Notes: generated by a model not told the origin, from the letters alone. Shown: positions 8,430 to 16,629, counted from the stretch's first letter. The stretch: 22,389 nucleotides of DNA from Sulfuricurvum sp. IAE1 (GCA_945867285.1 CAMBHX010000012.1:1-22389); one strand, 5' to 3'. Numbers and translations are program-made.

Positions 8430-9527
8430 GTGCTCAAACTGACTCAACAAGCGCTTGAAATCTCTATTGAAAGCATCGTACAAATTATGACCCCCTATGG
8501 AACGGGTAGTGGCTTCATCATAGGAGATCTCATCATCACAAACTCCCATGTTGTCAATGGACTCAAAGAGGTGGTTATCAGCACTAAAACACTCCAGCGT
8601 TCCATTGGAGAGGTAATCTATGATGATGCGGGATACGATTTGGCTTTTATTCAACCTCCATCACCTATTCACTATAACAACCCACTAAACTTTACCCAAA
8701 CAGCCATCGCTGATGGCGATACAGTAATCGCTATTGGTCACCCCTATGGCCTCAACTACTCTACAACCGAGGGGATCATCTCCAAAGCAGTGCGACTCCA
8801 AGGAGAAGTTGAATATATCCAATTTGATGCGGCCATCAACCCTGGAAATAGCGGAGGACCATTACTTAATGAAAAAGGCGAGATTATCGGGGTTAACACC
8901 TTTATTATCCAAAACTCCAACAACTTAGGTTTTGCCCTTCCCTATTATCTTCTCCAAGAGAGTTTGGGAAATTTTCAAGCTCTTGGGAAATCCAATATTA
9001 TTCGATGTGTATCCTGCAAAAATCTCATTCCGGAAGAAGAAATCATTAATGATTATTGTCCAAAATGTGGAATAAAACTCGAAGTCGCCAAACGACGACG
9101 TATCGGCTACAAACCCTCCAGCACAATAGCTCTCATCGAAAAAATCATCGATGCCCTGAGTATCAATGTCACCCTTGCTAGACGTTCACAACAAAGTTGG
9201 CGTTTTGAATGTGGTGCCACTCGTATCGATGTGGACTATTATGATAATGGTATTGTGATTGCTGATGCAGCACTGTGTACTATACCCATGGATAAAATAG
9301 AGAAACTATATGATTATCTTTTGAGTCAAAACAACACTTTTGATGAGCTACGACTCTCTATAGACCAAAACAGTGTTTACCTATCATATGTCATCATCGA
9401 TACATCATTAAAACTTGAAAACGGTCAAAAAGTATTTGAACAACTCTACGCACAAGTTCCTAACTATCAGCAAAAACTAATCGAAGAATTTAATGCACCT
9501 GAGCCGAAGTTTGATGAGTTTGAATAA
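8430..9527 (+). CDS. Trypsin-like (HtrA-type S1C) serine protease with zinc ribbon and C-terminal YbjN-like domain
   Basis: A 365-residue protein with three parts. Residues about 14-185 are a chymotrypsin/HtrA-type protease with a full triad: H40 in ITNSHVVNG, D70 in DDAGYDLAF, S141 in NPGNSGGPL. Residues 193-213 form a zinc ribbon, C193-x2-C196 and C210-x2-C213. Residues about 230-355 are an alpha/beta module that I compare with YbjN/CesT-like folds. Unlike periplasmic DegP/HtrA it has no signal peptide, no membrane anchor and no PDZ domain, so it probably works in the cytosol. The start is GTG with AGGAGG 7 bases ahead, two bases after the stop of the upstream partner gene, which implies translational coupling. 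The last 38 bases overlap the oppositely oriented DUF502 gene. The substrate is unknown. Confidence 0.9.
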   Translation: MLKLTQQALEISIESIVQIMTPYGTGSGFIIGDLIITNSHVVNGLKEVVISTKTLQRSIGEVIYDDAGYDLAFIQPPSPIHYNNPLNFTQTAIADGDTVIAIGHPYGLNYSTTEGIISKAVRLQGEVEYIQFDAAINPGNSGGPLLNEKGEIIGVNTFIIQNSNNLGFALPYYLLQESLGNFQALGKSNIIRCVSCKNLIPEEEIINDYCPKCGIKLEVAKRRRIGYKPSSTIALIEKIIDALSINVTLARRSQQSWRFECGATRIDVDYYDNGIVIADAALCTIPMDKIEKLYDYLLSQNNTFDELRLSIDQNSVYLSYVIIDTSLKLENGQKVFEQLYAQVPNYQQKLIEEFNAPEPKFDEFE

Positions 9528-10110
9528 GTGCTGACACTTCCTCTTTTTGAGGAAAATCAGCCCCCATACTAATGATGAACGACGATGCTTCTTGTAGGGT
9601 AAGTGTTGTTTTTTTGGTCAATTTTTCATCCACGAGTACGGTATATCCGCTTGTAGGATTGGGGGATGTGGGGATAAAAAGGACACAGATATTTTCATAG
9701 CGGTTAAGTAAATAGGCTGGAACCCAGACGTTTTCTTTGGGATATTCTACTAATACCACCTCTTTTTTCGTTCCATCCTCACCACCTGCCAACATAGCTG
9801 CAAGTTTCTTTGAAACAGAATAAACAGAACGGATGGCGGGAATTTTTTCAAACGTACTATCAATTGCTGCAACAAAAATAGAACGCCCGTATTTTTCGAT
9901 CGAAAAGCCCAAAAGAGCAAACATTGTCACAACTCCCATCATCAAAAATACCGTCACACCTGCTGAATTGGTATAGTCATGAAGTGACAAATAGGCACTT
10001 ACTCCCATATTTTTCAAATAATTAACAACTATAATCACTAAAATCAAAGGAAAAAGGGAGAGGGCTCCCACAAAAATATACCGAAACACTAACTTGGCTT
10101 TTGAGCCCAT
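9490..10110 (-). CDS. DUF502 family membrane protein
   Basis: A 206-residue inner-membrane protein of the DUF502 family. Two hydrophobic helices (about 9-32 and 51-71) are followed by a soluble domain with family-typical segments: IPAIRSVYS (about 90-98), KEVVLVEYP, and FIPTSPNPTSGYTV (about 144-157). The function is not established for bacteria; a distant plant relative takes part in membrane-trafficking-like processes, which does not help here. AGGA stands before the ATG, and a TAAAAT box at 10143-10138 may serve as its promoter. Its 3' end overlaps the protease gene tail by 38 bases on the opposite strand. Neighbours give no clear functional clue. Confidence 0.9.
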   Translation of the reverse strand: MGSKAKLVFRYIFVGALSLFPLILVIIVVNYLKNMGVSAYLSLHDYTNSAGVTVFLMMGVVTMFALLGFSIEKYGRSIFVAAIDSTFEKIPAIRSVYSVSKKLAAMLAGGEDGTKKEVVLVEYPKENVWVPAYLLNRYENICVLFIPTSPNPTSGYTVLVDEKLTKKTTLTLQEASSFIISMGADFPQKEEVSALIQTHQTSAQVH

Positions 10111-10137
10111 AAACGTCCTTTTATGACAAATTACGAT

Positions 10138-10143
10138 ATTTTA
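10138..10143 (-). promoter_or_regulatory. Possible -10 box for the DUF502 gene
   Basis: The minus-strand hexamer TAAAAT ends about 28 bases before the DUF502 ATG, leaving a leader of about 20 bases. No -35 is evident. This lies in the 87-base divergent gap between the DUF502 gene and the oligopeptidase gene if the latter starts at 10198. Confidence 0.3.
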
Positions 10144-10166
10144 CCCATTTTTTCCCAACACATGAG

Positions 10167-10172
10167 TACAAT
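10167..10172 (+). promoter_or_regulatory. Possible -10 box for the oligopeptidase-nuclease pair
   Basis: TACAAT lies 25 bases ahead of the ATG at 10198. If used, transcription would start near 10179, downstream of the ATG at 10123, which supports the shorter protein. There is no convincing -35. Inference from one hexamer only. Confidence 0.3.
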
Positions 10173-10197
10173 ACGGTACTTTTTAACAGGAATAACA

Positions 10198-12153
10198 ATG
10201 TCCCAATTTATTGATTTTAAACTTGATCTAAATACGTTTATCGATGATCTCACGACACTCATTGTCAAGAATCATTCCACCATCGAAACACTTTTGGCAA
10301 CTCCTAACAAAACATATCTAAACTTTATTCGCCCTTTTGATACAATGGAAGAAGAGATGGAGCTGTTATTTACCCCGCTGTCCCACATTAATGCTGTCAA
10401 TAACAGTGAGATGACTCAAAAAATATATGCTGATGCACTTCCACACCTAACCGATTATTCAACATTTGTGGGACAAAACTTGGAGATTTATCAAGCATTT
10501 AAAGAAATCAAGGCTCGCGAATATCCGCAACTCACTATCGAACAGCAACGCATTGTTGATCTAAACATCTTGCATTTTGAACTAGCAGGTGCTCATCTAG
10601 ATGAGGCTTCCAAAGAGCGTTTAGCACAGATCAATCAGCGCAAAAGTACCCTTACCAATGATTTTTCCCAAAATGTTTTGGATGCTACCAATGCCTATGA
10701 AAAAATCATTGATGATCCCAAAGATGTTGAGGGAATCGGCGAGAGTGACTTGGAAGAGGCACGATTTGTGGACAATGGTGTCACCAAATACCGCTTCACC
10801 CTCCAAAGTCCCTCCTACATCGCCTATATGACCTATGGACCCAATCGTACTATTCGCGAAGAACTCTATCGAGCCTACACCACACGTGCACCCCAAAATG
10901 GCGCTATCATAGATGAACTCTTGGCACTTCGATACGAGATGGCACAACTATTAGGATTCCAAAGCTACAGTGATTATTCACTCGCCTCCAAAATGGCCCC
11001 CTCAACGGATGCTGTATTGAAGTTTCTGGGTGAACTCTCCACCACCTCACGCCCACAAGCGCAACAAGAGATCAACGAACTCAAAACGTATGCCAAGGGA
11101 CTTGATCTGCAAAGCTACGACACCGCTTACTACAGCGAAAAACTCAAAATTGAGCAATACGACATCGATGAAGAGCAATATCGCCCCTATTTTGAACAAA
11201 AAAGTGTCATAAATGGGATGATTGTTTTTTTAGAAAAACTTTTTGGACTTCGTTTCATCCAGCAAGAGGGACAATTGTGGGATGAAAAAGCTACCATGTT
11301 TGACATTTATGACGCTGATGTTCTTCGTGCACGTCTTTATTTTGATCTAGAAGCACGTAAAAACAAACGAGGTGGAGCTTGGATGCACAATTTTCAAACC
11401 CACCACCAAGATAACGACGATGATATCCATCTCGCTAGTGCCTTTATCGTATGTAACTTTCCTCCATCCTCCGAGACTACTCCCTCCCTCTTGCGTCATG
11501 ATGATGTAGTAACACTGTTTCATGAGATGGGGCATGCGCTTCACCATACCATGAGTACTGCCATGGAGCATGGGGTGAGCGGTGTCAACGGTGTTGCATG
11601 GGATGCCGTTGAGTTTCCCTCCCAGTTTTTGGAAAATTTTGCTTTTGAGCCCAGCGTTCTTAAACTCTTTGCCAAACACCATATCAGCGGTGAGACACTG
11701 GGTGACGAAATGATCAACAAGCTCATACGTGCCAAAAACTTTCAAAGTGCTACATTTATGCTGCGCCAGCTGGAATTTTCACTGTTTGACTTCATGCTCC
11801 ATTCAAAACTGTATCAAGGTGAGCAGATTCAAGAGCTGCTTGATACGTTACGCTCACAAACAGCGCTTATCAAACCCCCTTCGTACAATAAGTTTCAACA
11901 TGGCTTTAGTCATATCTTTAGCGGCGGATACGCTGCTGGGTATTACAGCTACAAATGGGCGGAAGTTCTCAGTGCTGATGCTTATTACGCTATCATCGAT
12001 GAGGGGACGTTTGATTCACCCTTGGCACAACGCTACAAAGAGGTGATTTTGGCCAAGGGAGGTTCCCAAGATATGCAAGAGCTCTTTGTTGAGATGATGG
12101 GGCGCGAATGTGAGACCAAAAACCTCTTGCGTCTCAACGGAATTGCTTCATGA
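10198..12153 (+). CDS. M3 family oligopeptidase (oligopeptidase A / PrlC-like)
   Basis: A cytosolic zinc metallopeptidase of 651 residues that should degrade short peptides, including cleaved signal peptides. Residues are numbered from the ATG at 10198. The zinc site is HEMGH (442-446) in LFHEMGHALHH, with the third ligand E472 in DAVEFPSQFLEN. The substrate-binding segment FSGGYAAGYYSYKWAEV is typical of the family, and the first 200 residues are the usual helical cap. Length fits OpdA/Dcp relatives (about 650-690). The frame is open back to an ATG at 10123, but AGGA 6 bases before 10198 and the candidate promoter favour the shorter start. The stop overlaps the next gene by four bases (ATGA). 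Confidence 0.93.
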   Translation: MSQFIDFKLDLNTFIDDLTTLIVKNHSTIETLLATPNKTYLNFIRPFDTMEEEMELLFTPLSHINAVNNSEMTQKIYADALPHLTDYSTFVGQNLEIYQAFKEIKAREYPQLTIEQQRIVDLNILHFELAGAHLDEASKERLAQINQRKSTLTNDFSQNVLDATNAYEKIIDDPKDVEGIGESDLEEARFVDNGVTKYRFTLQSPSYIAYMTYGPNRTIREELYRAYTTRAPQNGAIIDELLALRYEMAQLLGFQSYSDYSLASKMAPSTDAVLKFLGELSTTSRPQAQQEINELKTYAKGLDLQSYDTAYYSEKLKIEQYDIDEEQYRPYFEQKSVINGMIVFLEKLFGLRFIQQEGQLWDEKATMFDIYDADVLRARLYFDLEARKNKRGGAWMHNFQTHHQDNDDDIHLASAFIVCNFPPSSETTPSLLRHDDVVTLFHEMGHALHHTMSTAMEHGVSGVNGVAWDAVEFPSQFLENFAFEPSVLKLFAKHHISGETLGDEMINKLIRAKNFQSATFMLRQLEFSLFDFMLHSKLYQGEQIQELLDTLRSQTALIKPPSYNKFQHGFSHIFSGGYAAGYYSYKWAEVLSADAYYAIIDEGTFDSPLAQRYKEVILAKGGSQDMQELFVEMMGRECETKNLLRLNGIAS

Positions 12154-13154
12154 AGTTTTTAGGATTATTATTAACACTACTAACACTGTCACAAGGAGTT
12201 GATGTGAAAATAGCCTCGTACAATGTTGAAAACCTCTTTGATATGCAAAACGACGGAAATGAATATGAACAATACGTCCCCAATACCTCATGGGGCTGGA
12301 ACGATGAGATGCATCGCATCAAACTTTCCAATACCTCTAAGGTTATCAAAGACATTGGAGCCGACATTATCGGTCTGCAAGAAATTGAATCCGAAACCGC
12401 CCTCAAAGAGCTAAAAGCCCAACTCAATAGAGACGGATTGTATTATCAATATTATGCTTTTGCTAAAAAGCGCAATTCTGCGGTTGCTGTGGCTATTTTG
12501 AGTAAATATCCCATCAAAAGTGCCCTAAGCCATTCGGTGAGTCAAAGCCGTGCCTACCGTGATATTTTAGAGGCAAAAATCAATATTAATGGTGAAATAC
12601 TGCACGTTTTTGTCAATCACTGGAAATCCAAAAGTGGTCCCGAGAGTATGCGTATCGAAAGCGCCAAAGTACTCAAATATCTCACTGCCAATCTTGACGA
12701 CCCTTTTGTCATCCTTGGAGATTTAAACTCTGATTATGAAGAATACAAAACCTTTGTCCGTTCTCGAAAACACAACGATACCGATGGCAAAACAGGAATT
12801 AATCATATTCTAAAAACCATCGATGAAGACGAAAAGCCCATTACCTATGCCACACTCAGGGATAACAACACTTATCTCTACAATCTTTGGTATGATTTAG
12901 AAGCATCAAAACGTTGGAGTCACGAATTCCGAGGACAAAATGAAGCACTAGACAATATAATCATTTCCCAAAAGTTAATTGATGAAAAGGGGATAGAATA
13001 TGTAAAAGGAAGTTTCGAGCGATTTGATGCCTCGTATCTATTTTACAAAAACAAACCCTATCGTTGGCAACAAAGCCGTAGTAAACCTAAACATCATTTA
13101 GGTGAAGGATATTCAGATCATTTACCAATCATGGCAATACTTAAAATCAAGTAG
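12150..13154 (+). CDS. Exported endonuclease/exonuclease/phosphatase-family protein
   Basis: A 334-residue member of the EEP (DNase I-like, ExoIII-like) superfamily. Residues 1-16 form a short signal peptide (MKF plus a Leu-rich core, likely cut after SQG). Metal and catalytic residues are visible in order: N25 in SYNVENLF, E78 in LQEIES, N156-H157 in FVNHWKSK, D191 and N193 in GDLNSD, D268 in LDNIIIS, and D323-H324 in SDHLPI. Members cleave nucleic acids or phosphoesters with Mg2+. The NVENLF and HWKSK motifs resemble secreted bacterial nucleases, so an extracytoplasmic nuclease scavenging DNA is the likeliest role. It overlaps the oligopeptidase gene by ATGA. It converges on the htrB-like gene with a 26-base gap in which I see no hairpin. 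Confidence 0.9.
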   Translation: MKFLGLLLTLLTLSQGVDVKIASYNVENLFDMQNDGNEYEQYVPNTSWGWNDEMHRIKLSNTSKVIKDIGADIIGLQEIESETALKELKAQLNRDGLYYQYYAFAKKRNSAVAVAILSKYPIKSALSHSVSQSRAYRDILEAKININGEILHVFVNHWKSKSGPESMRIESAKVLKYLTANLDDPFVILGDLNSDYEEYKTFVRSRKHNDTDGKTGINHILKTIDEDEKPITYATLRDNNTYLYNLWYDLEASKRWSHEFRGQNEALDNIIISQKLIDEKGIEYVKGSFERFDASYLFYKNKPYRWQQSRSKPKHHLGEGYSDHLPIMAILKIK

Positions 13155-13180
13155 ACTAATAAGCAGATAGTGTAACTTAA

Positions 13181-14059
13181 TCAGCGATAAATCTCTCTAA
13201 ACTCCTTTTTCCACCTTTTGTGGCACCAAAACCATAGTTTTGGATGGGCACGAATAACTCTCTCTAGATCATCAACTTGTTTTTGTGTAGCGTCTAAAAT
13301 GCTCTTTTCATCTGAACTTGCTACAACAATTGGTTCTTCAAAATGGATTGTGTAGTTTTTGTCATCGAGAGTAGTGATGTAAACGCCTACGATAGGCGTA
13401 TGAAATTTTGCCCCTAAAAGTGCAGCTGATGAGTTGTGATAGGTTGGAGACCCAAAAAAGTTTGTTATGACACCAGTGCGTTCATTACTAGCTTGATCGA
13501 TCATGAGTAAAATTGAGCGTCCATTTTTGAGTGCTTTGGCAATGTGCTTAAGGGCACCGTTTTTTTCAGCGAGCTCCATGCGATGATTGGTACGTGCCTG
13601 GAGTAAATAGGGGTCAAATGCTGAACTGCTGAATTCTTTGTATATAGAGGATACAGGAGTGATTAGTGATGAAAGTGCTGCACCTCCGAGCTCCCAATTT
13701 CCAAAATGAGCGGAAACAAAAATAATACTACGATTATCACGCAGTAATGCATCCACTGCTTCACTATTAACAAAAGTAACAGAATTTAGTAAATCAGAAG
13801 CACTATTGCGACGGTTTTCCATCGTTTGCAGTACATTAAGGAAAAGATTTCTATAGCAGTAAGACTGAATTTCTTTTTTTTGGGATAGGCTAAGCATATC
13901 TTTGAATGCAAAATCTAAATTAGCTTGAATCACTCGATTTCGAGAGAATGCAATCCAGTGTGCCAGTTTTGCCAAAGAGATAAACAGTCCTTTCCGTAAA
14001 AATTTAGGTAAAAGCATCAATAAAAAATCAAGAATTAAAAAAAGTCTATATCCTATCAT
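13181..14059 (-). CDS. Lipid A acyltransferase (HtrB/LpxL/WaaM family)
   Basis: A 292-residue inner-membrane-associated acyltransferase that adds a secondary acyl chain to a lipid A precursor. An N-terminal hydrophobic helix (about 5-20) is followed by the family's HX4E motif, H118 to E123 in SAHFGNWELGG, and the MIDQASNERTGV segment that corresponds to the D-Q-x motif region of LpxL enzymes. The C-terminal HPKLWFWCHKRWK is the usual HP..W.W.H.R(W/F) ending. Its ATG overlaps the waaC stop by four bases (ATGA). waaC followed by htrB/waaM is the start of the lipooligosaccharide locus in C. jejuni, which supports the call. Chain length and acceptor cannot be read from sequence. Confidence 0.93.
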   Translation of the reverse strand: MIGYRLFLILDFLLMLLPKFLRKGLFISLAKLAHWIAFSRNRVIQANLDFAFKDMLSLSQKKEIQSYCYRNLFLNVLQTMENRRNSASDLLNSVTFVNSEAVDALLRDNRSIIFVSAHFGNWELGGAALSSLITPVSSIYKEFSSSAFDPYLLQARTNHRMELAEKNGALKHIAKALKNGRSILLMIDQASNERTGVITNFFGSPTYHNSSAALLGAKFHTPIVGVYITTLDDKNYTIHFEEPIVVASSDEKSILDATQKQVDDLERVIRAHPKLWFWCHKRWKKEFREIYR

Positions 14060-15036
14060 AAGAGCTCCTGTACTTTTTGTAAAATTTCGTCTGGGGATAT
14101 TTCACTAATACTAAAATCATTTTTGTTGATGTGAAAAATATCTACATGAGAGGGAGATTTTAGATAAGCATTAATGGGTGTTGGATAAATCATTCGTTCA
14201 TTTGTAGGGCCAAATAGGGTGATAGAGCGGCGGTTCATCGACCATGCAATATGGGTGGGTCCCGTATCATTTCCGACAGTAAGTGAACAGTTGGAAATAA
14301 AATCCACCAACTCTTTGAGGGACATTTTGGGTGCTACGATAGCATTTTTGGAGGATGCTTGTATCCAGAGCGCATCGTCATATTCACCAACACTTCCCCA
14401 AATGAGATGACAAGGATAGGGAAGCAAGTCACACAGGAGTGCGAAGCGTTCTTTGGGATAACATTTACTAGGCCACGAAGCACCAATGACAAGTGCAATT
14501 TTAGGTTCATGCGAGAGCGTTGAACAGTCAAATACAGGTGTTTTTTTTTCTATTAAGGCATCTGTGTAGGGGATCTGTAGCGCTTGCGTTATAACCATCA
14601 CATTGCGCCGTATAACGCTAATATCATAAGGAATTGATGATACACTAGAATAAAACCATGATGCAACACCTTCTCTGGCACTTTTAGAATCAAATCCATG
14701 TACTTTTCCCGGCAGAAACAAAGCCACGAGTGCCGACTTAAGAAGTCCTTGCGCATCAATGATATGATCATAGTGCTCACGTGATTTAAGAGTGCGTATT
14801 ATCTCTTTTAGCAAGGCAAAACTACGGGTTTTTTTAAGCCGTTTGAGCGGTATGGGAATCACTTCATTAATAAGAGAATGATTTTCGAGAATGGGCGCAA
14901 ATGCCTCTTCTACAAACCAGTCAATCACAGCATCAGGATAGACATTGTGAATAATTTGTAAGACAACAGCCGTATTAACGATGTCACCAAGGGCACTAAG
15001 TCGAACGATAGCGATACGCATAGGGTATGAATTCAT
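14056..15036 (-). CDS. waaC: LPS heptosyltransferase I
   Basis: A 326-residue glycosyltransferase family 9 enzyme that transfers the first L-glycero-D-manno-heptose to Kdo of the LPS inner core at the cytosolic face. Family features: the N-terminal IAIVRLSALGDIVN, LIDAQGLLKSAL-type segment (here IIDAQGLLKSAL), VIGASWPSKCYP at the start of the nucleotide-sugar domain, VGNDTGPTHIAW, and LFGPTNERMIYP. WaaC-like details plus direct coupling to an htrB-like gene favour heptosyltransferase I over II. Two starts are possible: ATG at 15036 (used here) or ATG at 15021, giving MRIAIVRLSALGD, which matches the usual family N-terminus. Neither has a clear Shine-Dalgarno. Divergent from the PDC-like gene. 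Confidence 0.93.
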   Translation of the reverse strand: MNSYPMRIAIVRLSALGDIVNTAVVLQIIHNVYPDAVIDWFVEEAFAPILENHSLINEVIPIPLKRLKKTRSFALLKEIIRTLKSREHYDHIIDAQGLLKSALVALFLPGKVHGFDSKSAREGVASWFYSSVSSIPYDISVIRRNVMVITQALQIPYTDALIEKKTPVFDCSTLSHEPKIALVIGASWPSKCYPKERFALLCDLLPYPCHLIWGSVGEYDDALWIQASSKNAIVAPKMSLKELVDFISNCSLTVGNDTGPTHIAWSMNRRSITLFGPTNERMIYPTPINAYLKSPSHVDIFHINKNDFSISEISPDEILQKVQELL

Positions 15037-15100
15037 AAGGATAACTATAGCGCAACTAAGCTACAATTTCCCTAATTTTATATGAAAGAAAGAGGGCAAA

Positions 15101-16009
15101 ATGGTCATTCAAGACATACAACAATTTTCTGAGATTCGCCCCAAAGCACGGGCCTATTTTTGCTATCTTTTTCAAAAAAACCTACCTAATCATCTCCCAT
15201 CAGCTACTGCTGATGCTATTACAGCACGTCTACGCAAAATAAAAGGAGATCTACAAGAAGCAGAAGCTGTTTATTTACTGGATGCTACAGGCAATCAAGT
15301 AGGACCAACCTATCTTAAAGAAGGCAAAAAAGAGGATGACGCAGGGAAAAATCGCTCCTCTCGTGCTTATTATTATCGTGCGATGCACGAACGCCGATGT
15401 ACAATTACTGATCCCTATCCTTCACTTATTAACGATGAGTTGACCGTAACAGCATCGGAACCAATTTTTGATGAAAATGGGAAAATTATTTATATTGCGT
15501 GCTTAGATCTTCCGCTTACCGAAGTGCTAAAAATTGCACATCCTTTGGCACTCGAAAGTAATGCAGGTAAATTTTTTAGAGCTATTTATGCTATTTTTAC
15601 GATTGCATTAACATTCGTAGCACTACTACTCTTTATCAAAGGTATTGAAGGGTTTTTGATGTACGGTTTTGGTCATTATGCCAAGATAGAAATTAAAGAT
15701 ATATTCGAATCCACTATTCTGCTTACTTTGTCGCTAGCCATATTTGATTTAGTTAAAACTTTATTTGAAGAAGAGGTTTTAGGGCGAAGTAAAAAAGATG
15801 CCGAAACTGATATTCACAAAACGATGGTTCGTTTCTTAGGCTCGATTGTTATCGCATTATCAATAGAGGCACTCATGTTGGTATTCAAATTTGCTATGAC
15901 AGAGCCTCATATGCTAATCAATGCAATTTACATTATTGGTGGAGTTTCAACACTATTGATTGGTTTGGCAGTTTATATCAAATTTACTCGTCTTGGAGAA
16001 GTGAAGTGA
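15101..16009 (+). CDS. PDC/Cache-like domain membrane protein with four C-terminal helices
   Basis: A 302-residue protein with a sensor-like N-terminal half and a membrane half. Residues about 10-150 resemble a PDC (single Cache) domain: a long first helix, the strand AEAVYLLDATGNQVGP (54-69), the ligand-loop-like SSRAYYYRAM (86-95), TDPYPSL, and EPIFDENGKIIYIACLDLP. Hydrophobic segments follow at about 161-180, 204-222, 245-263 and 271-293. No hydrophobic segment precedes the PDC-like part, and no HAMP, kinase, GGDEF or methyl-accepting domain follows. AGAGGG sits 5 bases before the ATG. The stop overlaps the hisH GTG (GTGA), so the genes are coupled. Similar proteins are annotated as PDC sensor domain proteins in related genomes (from memory). 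Function unknown. Confidence 0.85.
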   Translation: MVIQDIQQFSEIRPKARAYFCYLFQKNLPNHLPSATADAITARLRKIKGDLQEAEAVYLLDATGNQVGPTYLKEGKKEDDAGKNRSSRAYYYRAMHERRCTITDPYPSLINDELTVTASEPIFDENGKIIYIACLDLPLTEVLKIAHPLALESNAGKFFRAIYAIFTIALTFVALLLFIKGIEGFLMYGFGHYAKIEIKDIFESTILLTLSLAIFDLVKTLFEEEVLGRSKKDAETDIHKTMVRFLGSIVIALSIEALMLVFKFAMTEPHMLINAIYIIGGVSTLLIGLAVYIKFTRLGEVK

Positions 16010-16617
16010 TTGCTATTGTAGATTACAACATGGGGAATCTTGCCAGTGTAAAAAATGCCTTTGATCTATTGGGTGAACGTGTTATTGTTGAGTCTGATCC
16101 GGATAAATTACATACGTATGACAAAGTCATTTTACCGGGTGTTGGAGCATTCGGGGACGCCATGGAACATTTACGACAGCGTGGGATGGATGAAGCCGTA
16201 CGTGAATATACACATAGCGGTAAGTATCTATTAGGGATTTGTTTGGGAATGCAGTTGCTGTTTGACTCCAGCGAAGAGTTCGGATTAACGCAAGGATTAG
16301 GCTTGATTGAAGGCAGGGTAATAGCTTTTAATAAAAGCGAATTTAATACTCCTTTGAAAGTTCCTCATATGGGATGGAATCGGATGATGACGAAAAAGCA
16401 TCCTCTGTTTAAAGGGTTGGATGAGGCGCACTATCTTTATTTTGTCCACTCCTATCATGCAGTGTGTACTCATGAGAGTGATAGTATTGGTGAGAGTATT
16501 TACGGATATCGATTTACTAGCGCTATAGCCCACGACAATGTGATGGGAATACAACCCCATCCTGAAAAAAGCCATAAAAATGGCCTCAATATTTTAAAAA
16601 ATTTTATTAATCTTTAA
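16006..16617 (+). CDS. hisH: Imidazole glycerol phosphate synthase, glutamine amidotransferase subunit
   Basis: A 203-residue class I glutamine amidotransferase that supplies ammonia to HisF for making IGP and AICAR in histidine biosynthesis. The triad is visible: C79 in GICLGMQLLF, and H185 and E187 in QPHPEKSH. The oxyanion-strand segment PGVGAFGDAM (44-53) and the HisH-specific HMGWN (121-125) and YFVHSYHA segments are present. The start is GTG at 16006, with GGAG 7 bases upstream inside the preceding gene, and overlaps that gene's stop by four bases. hisA follows after 12 bases. hisF, its obligate partner, is not in this window. Confidence 0.96.
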   Translation: MIAIVDYNMGNLASVKNAFDLLGERVIVESDPDKLHTYDKVILPGVGAFGDAMEHLRQRGMDEAVREYTHSGKYLLGICLGMQLLFDSSEEFGLTQGLGLIEGRVIAFNKSEFNTPLKVPHMGWNRMMTKKHPLFKGLDEAHYLYFVHSYHAVCTHESDSIGESIYGYRFTSAIAHDNVMGIQPHPEKSHKNGLNILKNFINL

Positions 16618-16629
16618 AGGATAAAACAT

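Noticed and set aside
10123..10197. 25-residue N-terminal extension of the M3 oligopeptidase
   Set aside because: The ATG at 10123 lacks a good Shine-Dalgarno, while AGGA stands 6 bases before the ATG at 10198, and the shorter protein fits the family length.
11347..11745. 132-codon minus-strand frame inside the oligopeptidase gene
   Set aside because: Antisense to the HEMGH catalytic region; composition and lack of a ribosome site mark it as a shadow.
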